The notes under the pieces are model-generated. The model was not told the DNA's origin, did not search any database, and was given only the letters and a program-made list of their open reading frames with translations. From positions 1 through 37,524 of the forward strand of contig JALHND010000018.1 in NCBI GenBank assembly GCA_022843705.1: DNA of 37,524 nucleotides. The letters run 5' to 3'. The stretch is from Burkholderiales bacterium. Lineage in GTDB: Bacteria; Pseudomonadota; Gammaproteobacteria; Burkholderiales; SG8-41. This document shows, one piece after another, positions 20,009-27,715 of the stretch (positions are counted from its first letter, which is position 1; every line of letters begins with the position of its first letter). The position numbers were made by a program, and so were the translations under genes.

Positions 20009-20039
20009 CCCCGGCCCCGCGCATGACGCGGGGCCGGGG
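20009..20039 (+). promoter_or_regulatory. Intercistronic hairpin between tctC and tctB
   Basis: Perfect 13-bp stem CCCCGGCCCCGCG-CATGA-CGCGGGGCCGGGG with no T tract. Confidence 0.7.
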
Positions 20040-20096
20040 ATCTGTAGTACGGGTTCGCGCCCGTCCTTCCGTTCCACCTAAATCCAGGCGAAGTCC

Positions 20097-20621
20097 ATGG
20101 AAGAAAAAGACAGTTCCGCTGCTGCCGAACGCCCGTCAGGTCTGTCGACAAGGGCTGCGGAAATCGCGATTGCCCTGTTCATGATGCTGCTCGGGGGGCT
20201 GGTCGTCTATGACAGCCTGCGTCTGGGCGTGCGCTGGCTTTCAGACGGACCGCAGGCGGGTTACTTTCCGTTTTACATCGGCTTGTTCATCTGCATTTCC
20301 AGCGCAGTGACGCTGGTGCAGGCAATGCTCAACAAGGCTGCCGCAAAAAAGATCTTTGTCGAGTGGGGGCAGCTGAAGCTGGTGCTGATGGTCCTGATCC
20401 CGGCGGCACTGTTCGTGCTCGGCATCCAGTTGATCGGCATATACGTCGCATCTGCCGTCTACATCGCAGTGTTCATGATCTGGCTCGGCAAGTACGGCTG
20501 GCTCAAAAGCGTGGTCGTCGGCGTCGCGGTAAGCGTGACGGTGTTCGTTGCATTCGAGATCTGGTTCAAGGTCCTGCTTTACAAGGGTTTGTACAACCCC
20601 CTGGCCCTGATCGGTTACTGA
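20097..20621 (+). CDS. Tripartite tricarboxylate transporter small membrane subunit (TctB)
   Basis: Four-TM small protein between TctC and TctA genes; GPQAGYFPFYIGLFI typical of TctB. Confidence 0.88.
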   Translation: MEEKDSSAAAERPSGLSTRAAEIAIALFMMLLGGLVVYDSLRLGVRWLSDGPQAGYFPFYIGLFICISSAVTLVQAMLNKAAAKKIFVEWGQLKLVLMVLIPAALFVLGIQLIGIYVASAVYIAVFMIWLGKYGWLKSVVVGVAVSVTVFVAFEIWFKVLLYKGLYNPLALIGY

Positions 20622-20649
20622 GCACACACGAGCATAAGGGGACACCCAA

Positions 20650-22149
20650 GTGGAAGAAATCAATGCTTTGATGCACGGATTTTCCGTGGCATTGACGCCG
20701 TTCAACCTGATGCTGATGGCCATCGGCATCATACTTGGCGTGCTGATCGGCGTGCTGCCCGGACTGGGCGGCGCCAACGGCATCGCAATCCTGCTCCCGC
20801 TAACCTTCACGATGCCGCCCACCTCGGCGGTCATCATGCTGTCCTGCATCTACTGGGGTGCACTTTTCGGCGGTGCCATCACTTCGATCCTGTTCAACAT
20901 CCCCGGTGAGCCGTGGTCGGTTGCGACTACCTTTGACGGTTATCCGATGGCGCAGCAGGGCAAGGCGGGAGAGGCGCTGACCACGGCCTTCACATCATCC
21001 TTCATCGGCGCCCTGTTTGCCGTGGTGATGATCACCTTTCTGGCACCGCTGGTCGCGAAATTCGCTCTGCAGTTCGGCCCCCCGGAATTTTTCTCGGTGT
21101 TTTTCCTGACCTTCTGCAGCTTCATCGGTATGGGCAAGGAGCCGCCGTTCAAGATCATTGCTGCGATGATGCTCGGTTTCGGCCTGGCCGCGGTCGGCAT
21201 TGATACGGTGACCGGTCAGCTGCGGCTCATATTCGGCTGGCACGAGCTGATGCGCGGCTTTGATTTCCTGATCGCGGTGATCGGCCTGTTCGGCATAGGC
21301 GAGATCCTGCTGTCGATGGAAGAGGGGCTGTCTTTCCAGGGACGCAGCGCGAGAATAAACACCCGGATCGTCATCGAAACCTGGAAAAAGCTGCCGAAGT
21401 TCTGGGTGACATCGCTGCGCAGCTGTGTGATCGGCTGCTGGATGGGAATCACCCCCGGGGGGGCTACACCCGCCTCGTTCATGAGTTACGGCATCGCCAA
21501 ACGCATGTCGCCGGATGGCAATAAATTCGGCTCCGGCGTGCCTGAAGGCATCGTGGCGCCGGAAACTGCAGCGCACGCCGCAGGTACTGCTGCGCTGCTG
21601 CCGATGCTGTCCCTCGGCATCCCGGGTTCGCCCACCGCGGCAGTGCTGCTCGGCGGCCTGCTGATCTGGGGGCTGCAGCCCGGGCCGTTGCTGTTCGTCG
21701 AGCAAAAGGATTTTGTCTGGGGGCTGATTGCCAGCATGTACCTCGGCAACATCGTCGGCCTGATCATCGTGCTGACCTGCGTTCCCCTGTTTGCTGCGAT
21801 CCTGCGCATTCCCTTCTCTATCGTGGCACCCGTGATCATCGTCATCTGCGCGATAGGTGCCTACACGGTCAACAACGCCATGCTCGACATCTGGTTCATG
21901 CTCCTGTTCGGCGTCCTCGGTTACGCGTTCAAGAAGCTGTCCTATCCGCTGGCGCCGCTGGTGCTGGCGCTGGTGCTGGGAGACCAGGCGGAAGACGCCT
22001 TCCGCCAGGCGATGCTGATTTCCCAGGGCGATGTGCGGATATTCTTCTCGAACTGGCTGGTCGGCAGCATCATGGGGCTGGGTGTGCTGATGCTGGTCTG
22101 GCCGCTGATCGGCCGGGGCATGGCAGCCTTGCGCGGACGCGCAGCCTGA
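20650..22149 (+). CDS. Tripartite tricarboxylate transporter large permease (TctA)
   Basis: GVLIGVLPGLGGANGIAILLPLTF, YWGALFGGAITSILFNIPGEP, GIPGSPTAAVLLGGL motifs; GTG start. Confidence 0.95.
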   Translation: MEEINALMHGFSVALTPFNLMLMAIGIILGVLIGVLPGLGGANGIAILLPLTFTMPPTSAVIMLSCIYWGALFGGAITSILFNIPGEPWSVATTFDGYPMAQQGKAGEALTTAFTSSFIGALFAVVMITFLAPLVAKFALQFGPPEFFSVFFLTFCSFIGMGKEPPFKIIAAMMLGFGLAAVGIDTVTGQLRLIFGWHELMRGFDFLIAVIGLFGIGEILLSMEEGLSFQGRSARINTRIVIETWKKLPKFWVTSLRSCVIGCWMGITPGGATPASFMSYGIAKRMSPDGNKFGSGVPEGIVAPETAAHAAGTAALLPMLSLGIPGSPTAAVLLGGLLIWGLQPGPLLFVEQKDFVWGLIASMYLGNIVGLIIVLTCVPLFAAILRIPFSIVAPVIIVICAIGAYTVNNAMLDIWFMLLFGVLGYAFKKLSYPLAPLVLALVLGDQAEDAFRQAMLISQGDVRIFFSNWLVGSIMGLGVLMLVWPLIGRGMAALRGRAA

Positions 22150-22164
22150 GAATCAGTGGCGCGA

Positions 22165-22199
22165 AAAAAGCCGCAGCCGGCATCCGGCTGCGGCTTTTT
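22165..22199. terminator. Bidirectional intrinsic terminator
   Basis: Perfect 16-bp stem AAAAAGCCGCAGCCGG-CAT-CCGGCTGCGGCTTTTT. Confidence 0.92.
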
Positions 22200-22264
22200 C
22201 CGTCTGAAATCCGGACCGGCAGCGGCTGGTGGCTGCCATCTCCCCGGGGCGCACGGGCACAAGC

Positions 22265-22299
22265 AAAACGGCCGTCCCGCATTTCGCAGGGACGGCCGT
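22265..22299 (-). terminator. Intrinsic terminator of oxc (minus strand)
   Basis: Stem ACGGCCGTCCC/GGGACGGCCGT; on the minus strand the stem is followed by TTTTGCTT. Confidence 0.7.
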
Positions 22300-22319
22300 A
22301 GCCATACTCTTGCCTTGAT

Positions 22320-24053
22320 TTATTTTTTGGCGCTTTTCGGATTGAGGCTGGTGATGCGGCCGCTCTCGGTTCCGGCGGTCTCGTCGATGACGGCATTGAT
22401 CAGCGTCGGCTTGCGCGAGCGTACCGCTTCCTCCATCGCCTTGCGCAGTTCTGCCGGCGTCGTCGCGTGTACTCCGACGCCGCCAAAGGCTTCCATCAGC
22501 TTGTCGTAGCGCGCGCCCTTGACGAACACGGTGGGCGCGACGTCGGGACCGCCGGTCGGATTGACGTCAGTGCCCTTGTAGACGCCGTTGTTGTTGAACA
22601 CCACGATGCAGACCGGCAGGTTGTAGCGGCAGATGGTTTCGACTTCCATGCCGGAGAAGCCGAAGGCACTGTCCCCTTCGACCGCGATTACCGGCAGGCC
22701 GGTTTCCACGGCGGCGGCAACGGCAAAACCCATGCCGATGCCCATCACGCCCCAGGTGCCGACGTCGATGCGTTTGCGCGGCTTGTACATGTCGACAATG
22801 CTGCGGGTGAAGTCGAGCGCATTGGCCCCTTCGTTGACCAGCATCGCGTCGGGGTTGGCCTTGATGATGTCGCGCACCACGTTCAGCGCGCTGTGGAAAT
22901 TCATCGGCACCGGGTTCTTGGCCAGGGTTTCGGCCATCTTGGCGATGTTCTTGCTCTTGCGGTCCGCGATGGCGCCCAGCCAGTCGGCCGAGGGTTGCGG
23001 CCAGCCCGAGCCGGCGGCGCTGATGCCGTTTAGCAAAGCCGAGACGCAGGAGCCGATGTCGCCGACCACCGGGGCGTCGATCGGCACATTGCTGTCGGCT
23101 TCCTGCGGGGAAATGTCGATCTGGATGAATTTCTGTCCGCCCCAGGCCTTGGCGTCCTTGCCGCCCCAGGTCTTGCCCTTGCCGTGCGACAGCAGCCAGT
23201 TGAGCCTGGCGCCGATCATCACGACGACATCGGCCTCGGGCAGCACGTAGGAGCGCGCCGCCGCCGCCGACTGTTCGTGGGTGTCGGGCAGCAGGCCCTT
23301 GGCCATCGACATCGGCAGGTAGGGGATTTTGGTTTTTTCGATCAGGGTGCGGATCTCGGTGTCGGCCTGGGCGTAGGCGGCACCCTTGCCGAGGATGATC
23401 AGCGGACGTTTGGCGCCGGCGAGCAGCTGCAGCGCGCGCTGCACGGCGTCCGGCGCCGGGATCTGGCGCGGGGCCGGATCGACAACCTTGATCAGCGACT
23501 TGCGGCCCGTTTCCGCGTCCATCGTCTGCGCGAAAACCTTGGCCGGCAGGTCGAGGTAGACGCCGCCCGGGCGTCCGGACACCGCGGCGCGGATGGCGCG
23601 CGCGACACCGACGCCGATGTCTTCGGCATGCAGCACGCGGAAAGCGGCCTTGCACAGCGGTTTGGCTATCGCGAGCTGGTCCATTTCCTCGTAATCACCC
23701 TGTTGCAGATCGACAACCTCGCGTTCGCTCGATCCACTGACCAGGATCATCGGGAAGCAGTTGGTCGTCGCATTCGCCAGCGCGGTCAGGCCGTTGAGGA
23801 AACCGGGGGCCGATACCGTCAGGCAGATGCCCGGTTTCTGGGTCAGGAAGCCGGCGATGGCCGCGGCGTTGCCGGCATTCTGCTCGTGACGGAAGGAAAT
23901 CATGCGCATGCCGGCGGCCTGCGCACGGCGGGTCAGATCGGTGATCGGGATGCCCGGCAGGCCGTAGAAGTTGGTGATGCCGTTGAGTTTGAGCGCGTCG
24001 ATCAGCAGATCCGCACCGTCGCTCAGTGCCTGCGCTTGTGTTTCAGTCGTCAT
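22320..24053 (-). CDS. oxc: Oxalyl-CoA decarboxylase (ThDP-dependent)
   Basis: [74 protein letters not shown] and [22 protein letters not shown], closely matching remembered Oxalobacter OXC sequence. Confidence 0.96.
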   Translation of the reverse strand: MTTETQAQALSDGADLLIDALKLNGITNFYGLPGIPITDLTRRAQAAGMRMISFRHEQNAGNAAAIAGFLTQKPGICLTVSAPGFLNGLTALANATTNCFPMILVSGSSEREVVDLQQGDYEEMDQLAIAKPLCKAAFRVLHAEDIGVGVARAIRAAVSGRPGGVYLDLPAKVFAQTMDAETGRKSLIKVVDPAPRQIPAPDAVQRALQLLAGAKRPLIILGKGAAYAQADTEIRTLIEKTKIPYLPMSMAKGLLPDTHEQSAAAARSYVLPEADVVVMIGARLNWLLSHGKGKTWGGKDAKAWGGQKFIQIDISPQEADSNVPIDAPVVGDIGSCVSALLNGISAAGSGWPQPSADWLGAIADRKSKNIAKMAETLAKNPVPMNFHSALNVVRDIIKANPDAMLVNEGANALDFTRSIVDMYKPRKRIDVGTWGVMGIGMGFAVAAAVETGLPVIAVEGDSAFGFSGMEVETICRYNLPVCIVVFNNNGVYKGTDVNPTGGPDVAPTVFVKGARYDKLMEAFGGVGVHATTPAELRKAMEEAVRSRKPTLINAVIDETAGTESGRITSLNPKSAKK

Positions 24054-24235
24054 GTCTGGATGCCTCGCGTTCTTGCGTCTGTGTGACAGGGGTTGTGTGG
24101 GTTGAGTGGGGCCTGGGATTGAACCCGCGCCGGCATCGACAGGGAACGGAGTCCCGCGATCGCGGCTGATTCAAACGCCTGGAAATGGCTGCTTTCGGGT
24201 GGAAAGCATCATAGGGGGAGGGGGGCTTTTTGCTC

Positions 24236-24249
24236 TTGACCCCGGTCAA
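24236..24249. promoter_or_regulatory. CRP/FNR-type palindrome, site C (upstream of oxc)
   Basis: TTGAC-CCCG-GTCAA; minus-strand -10 TATGAT (complement of 24208-24213) 29.5 bp from the site centre. Confidence 0.75.
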
Positions 24250-24348
24250 TTTTGCAGCAGTACGATGAGGCTGCGAACGTGGATTCTCTGCGGCCTGGCG
24301 GCCGGTGCTGCGTTGCATCAAACGACCTCGGGTGCCGCCTGCGGGCGC

Positions 24349-24957
24349 TCAGATTTTGCCGCGGCGCTTCAGCCGGCTGAGTGTTTCCGGGGACAGGTTG
24401 AGGTAGGACGCCAGTTCCTTCTTCGGCAGCCGGTTGCCGATCTCCGCGTTCTTGCGCATGAATCGCTGAACGCGGCCGGGCGCATCGAGCAGGTGCAGGG
24501 TGATGGTATGCGCCATGACCTCGCTCATCAGGCGCATGACTTCCAGCTCGAATTCCCCCTTGATTTTCGGGTGCCGTTCGAGGAACGCGGCCCATTGCAG
24601 CATCGACAGCTTGGCGGCGCGCACCTTGGTCACCGCGCGGATCGAGTAGGGCATCGGTGTTTTCAGGCGCCATGCCGCGTAACTGGTGTCGATGTCGCTT
24701 TCCGCCGCGAAGCGCAGGATCATTTCCTTGCCCTGCGAGTTTGACACCGTGCGCTTGAGGATGCCGTCGATGATGAAGTACTGCTCCATCGAGTGTGTGC
24801 CCTGGTGCTCGAGGGTTTCCCCCTTGGCGTAATCGGAAATTTCGAGCAGTGTTTCAAACTCGTTCCATTGCGCAGCGGTCAGGTTTTTCAGCACCAGATT
24901 CTGCCGCAGTTGCACGCGGATGATTCTGGATTGGGCGTGGAGTGCGAGCTGGGTCAT
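24349..24957 (-). CDS. CRP/FNR family transcriptional regulator, no cysteines
   Basis: cNMP-binding-like beta-roll (YAKGETLEHQGTHSMEQYFIIDGILKRTV) and C-terminal HTH LPKKELASYLNLSPETLSRLKRRGKI with FNR-type E--SR. ORF track extends to a TTG at 25002; ATG at 24957 is likelier. Confidence 0.88.
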   Translation of the reverse strand: MTQLALHAQSRIIRVQLRQNLVLKNLTAAQWNEFETLLEISDYAKGETLEHQGTHSMEQYFIIDGILKRTVSNSQGKEMILRFAAESDIDTSYAAWRLKTPMPYSIRAVTKVRAAKLSMLQWAAFLERHPKIKGEFELEVMRLMSEVMAHTITLHLLDAPGRVQRFMRKNAEIGNRLPKKELASYLNLSPETLSRLKRRGKI

Positions 24958-24980
24958 GGGTGTCGATTGTAATGCTTTTA

Positions 24981-25008
24981 TAACTGTTTGTTTATTCAGC
25001 AATATTTT
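24981..25008 (-). repeat. AT-rich IHF-like motif copy 3
   Basis: Minus strand AAAATATTGCTGAATAAACAAACAGTTA. Confidence 0.4.
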
Positions 25009-25022
25009 GGAGGCGCGGAATC

Positions 25023-25036
25023 TTGACTGCGGTCAA
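25023..25036. promoter_or_regulatory. CRP/FNR-type palindrome, site D (upstream of frc)
   Basis: TTGAC-TGCG-GTCAA; -10 TATAGT at 25059-25064, 29.5 bp from the site centre. Confidence 0.78.
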
Positions 25037-25180
25037 GGCCACGACAGGGCGCATTTCCTATAGTGGCGCCCTCCCGCCCGGAGGAGCGTGCCTCGGACAG
25101 GCGGCGTCATGGCCGCGACTGCAGCGGCATAATCAGCGGACAGGCGTTGTTCATCCGCCGCGGAATTATTGGAGATCAGA

Positions 25181-26449
25181 ATGGAAGCATTGAAGGGTGT
25201 CCGGATTCTTGACATGACCCACGTGCAGGCGGGCCCGACCTGCTCGCAGCTGCTGGCGTGGATGGGGGCCGACGTGATCAAGTTCGAACCGCCGCAGGGT
25301 GATGCCACCCGCGGCCAGCTGCGCGACGTGCCGAACGCGGACAGCCTGTATTTCACGATGCTCAACTGCAACAAGCGCTCGATCACCGTCAACATGAAGA
25401 GTGCCGACGGCAAGACGGTGTTTGTCGACCTGCTGAAGAAGTGCGACATCGTCATGGAAAACTTCGGTCCCGGCGTGCTCGACCGCTTCGGTTTCACCTG
25501 GGAAAAAATCCGCGAGATCAATCCGAAGATCGTCATGGGTTCGATCAAGGGTTTCGGCTCCAGCGGCCCGTACTCGGATTTCAAGGCCTACGAGAACGTT
25601 GCGCAGGCCATGGGCGGCGCGATGAGCACCACCGGCGTGCCGGACGGCCCGCCCTTCGTCACCGGCGCGCAGATTGGCGACTCGGGCACAGGGCTTCACC
25701 TTGCCATCGGCCTGCTGGCGGCGCTGCACCAGGCCAACCGCACCGGCAAGGGCCAGTACGTCGAGGTGGCGATGATGGACGGCGTGATGAACCTGTGCCG
25801 GGTCAAGTGGCGCGACCACCAGCGGCTGACCCGCGGCGGACTGTCCGAATACTCCGTGCCGACGCACCAGGGGATGGGCGCCACCCCGCGCGCGGGCAAT
25901 GACTCCGGCGGCGGACAGCTCGGCAACGCCATCCAGTGCAAACCCGGCGGCCCCAACGATTTCATCTATGTCGTGGTGCAGGAGGCGGTGTGGGATGCGC
26001 TGGCCAAACGCATCGGCCCCGACCTCGGCATGCCCGACCTGGCCACCGATCCGAAGTTCGCAACCATCGGCGAACGCCGCAAGAACCAGGGCGAGATGTG
26101 GGCGCTGATCACCAAATTCGCGTCGAATCACACCAAGCGCGAGTTCATGGCCATCCTCAATCCGCTGGACGTGCCCTGCGGCCCGATCATGTCGACGGAA
26201 GACCTCGCCAACGACGAGCACGTGCGCGGCCGCGACATGTATGTCGAGCTTGATCATCCGCAGCGCGGCAAGTGGTACAACGTCGGCATGCCGATCAAGC
26301 TCTCGGAGTCGCCCGCGGTGATCCGGCGTTCGCCGCTGCTCGGCGAGCACACCGACGAGGTGCTGAAGGAAGTGCTCGGCTACGATGCCGCACAGATCGA
26401 AAAACTGAAGACCGCCGGTGCGTTCAGCGCGCCGCCGAAAAAGAAATAA
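25181..26449 (+). CDS. frc: Formyl-CoA:oxalate CoA-transferase (CoA-transferase family III)
   Basis: [86 protein letters not shown]. Confidence 0.93.
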   Translation: MEALKGVRILDMTHVQAGPTCSQLLAWMGADVIKFEPPQGDATRGQLRDVPNADSLYFTMLNCNKRSITVNMKSADGKTVFVDLLKKCDIVMENFGPGVLDRFGFTWEKIREINPKIVMGSIKGFGSSGPYSDFKAYENVAQAMGGAMSTTGVPDGPPFVTGAQIGDSGTGLHLAIGLLAALHQANRTGKGQYVEVAMMDGVMNLCRVKWRDHQRLTRGGLSEYSVPTHQGMGATPRAGNDSGGGQLGNAIQCKPGGPNDFIYVVVQEAVWDALAKRIGPDLGMPDLATDPKFATIGERRKNQGEMWALITKFASNHTKREFMAILNPLDVPCGPIMSTEDLANDEHVRGRDMYVELDHPQRGKWYNVGMPIKLSESPAVIRRSPLLGEHTDEVLKEVLGYDAAQIEKLKTAGAFSAPPKKK

Positions 26450-26467
26450 TTCCGGCAGAGGATGCAC

Positions 26468-27400
26468 ATGAAAATCGCGATTATCGGGCAGCAGGATTTT
26501 GGCAAATCGGTGCTTGAGGCCTTCCTCGAGCGCAAGGAAGAGGTGGCGGGCGTGTTCTGCGCGCCGGAGAAGCCGGGCGCAAAACCCGATCCCCTGCGCA
26601 TTGCGGCGGAAGAGCGCGGACTGAAGGTGTTCCAGTTTGCCTCGCTGCGGGTGCCGGAGGCGCATGACGCGCTGAAGTCCCTCAATGTCGACATCGGCGT
26701 GATGGCCTATGTATTGCAGTTTGCGCCGGACACTTTCGTGCACATTCCGCGGCTGGGCATGATCCAGTACCATCCCTCGCTGCTGCCGAAGTACCGCGGC
26801 CCGTCGTCGATCAACTGGCCGATCATCCGTGGCGACAGCAAAACCGGCCTGACCATTTTCCGTCCCAACGAGGGACTCGACGAAGGTCCGGTAATCCTGC
26901 AGAAAACCTGCGACATCGGTCCCGACGAAACCATCGGCGAGGTCTATTTCAACAAGCTGTTCCCGATGGGTGTGAAAGCGATGCTGGAAGCCGCCGACCT
27001 GGTGTATGCCGGCAAACACAGCGAGACGGTGCAGGATGAATCGCAGGCCAGTTACGAAGGCTGGTGCCGTGCCGGCGAGGCGCATATCCAGTGGGCCAAC
27101 CATGTCGATTTTGTCTACAACCTGATCCGCGGCACCAATCCGGCACCGGGCGCGTGGACCACGCTCAACGGCAAGAAAGTGCAGATTTTTGACGCGCGCA
27201 AACACCTGTTCCGCAAGTTCGGTGACGTGGTCGGCAAGATCGGTGAAGTGGCCGAAGTGACCGAGGGCAGTTTCAAGGTCACGGCACAGGGTGGTTTCAT
27301 CGAAGTGCTGCGGGCGCGTGGCGAGGACGGCAAAAAACTGTCGGGCGGCGATTTTGCGCGTGCCAATGGCCTGGCAAAGGGCGCCTTGCTCGGCAACTAG
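26468..27400 (+). CDS. Formyltransferase-domain protein resembling the N-terminal hydrolase domain of 10-formyl-THF dehydrogenase (ALDH1L1)
   Basis: MKIAIIGQQDFGKSVLEAF, YHPSLLPKYRGPSSINWPIIRGDSKTGLTIFRPNEGLDEGPVILQK, NLIRGTNPAPGAWT; ~310 aa with no ALDH domain; 18 nt after frc. Confidence 0.85.
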   Translation: MKIAIIGQQDFGKSVLEAFLERKEEVAGVFCAPEKPGAKPDPLRIAAEERGLKVFQFASLRVPEAHDALKSLNVDIGVMAYVLQFAPDTFVHIPRLGMIQYHPSLLPKYRGPSSINWPIIRGDSKTGLTIFRPNEGLDEGPVILQKTCDIGPDETIGEVYFNKLFPMGVKAMLEAADLVYAGKHSETVQDESQASYEGWCRAGEAHIQWANHVDFVYNLIRGTNPAPGAWTTLNGKKVQIFDARKHLFRKFGDVVGKIGEVAEVTEGSFKVTAQGGFIEVLRARGEDGKKLSGGDFARANGLAKGALLGN

Positions 27401-27421
27401 AACGGCACGTCTTGTACCCGG

Positions 27422-27449
27422 AAAAGCCACGCTGTTGCGTGGCTTTTTT
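27422..27449 (+). terminator. Intrinsic terminator after frc-formyltransferase operon
   Basis: AAAAGCCACGC-TGTT-GCGTGGCTTTTTT. Confidence 0.92.
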
Positions 27450-27458
27450 GTTTTTTTA

Positions 27459-27484
27459 TAAGTATTTGTTTTTATTGATATTTT
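27459..27484 (-). repeat. AT-rich IHF-like motif copy 4
   Basis: Minus strand AAAATATCAATAAAAACAAATACTTA. Confidence 0.5.
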
Positions 27485-27715
27485 TGTAAATTTATCGAAG
27501 TTGAAGGCAAAACCCACGGATTTTCCTTGAGGTGGGCAGCGCGCCGGTCGGTGAACAGTGACCGATGGTCGGATGCCCGGATCCGGGCTGTGACGTTTTG
27601 CACTAAGTCCTTAAAAAAAAGCAATTTTCAGGAACGGATATCGTAAAATCTGTGAAACACCGTCGTTAAGCCATTCTCTACAAACATAAAAACGGCACGG
27701 AACGGGCGCAAAGGG

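Noticed and set aside
24958-25002. TTG-start extension of the CRP/FNR regulator (MLNKQTVIKALQSTP)
   Set aside because: Overlaps the AT-rich promoter-like motif; an ATG at 24957 is available. Not excluded, but less likely.
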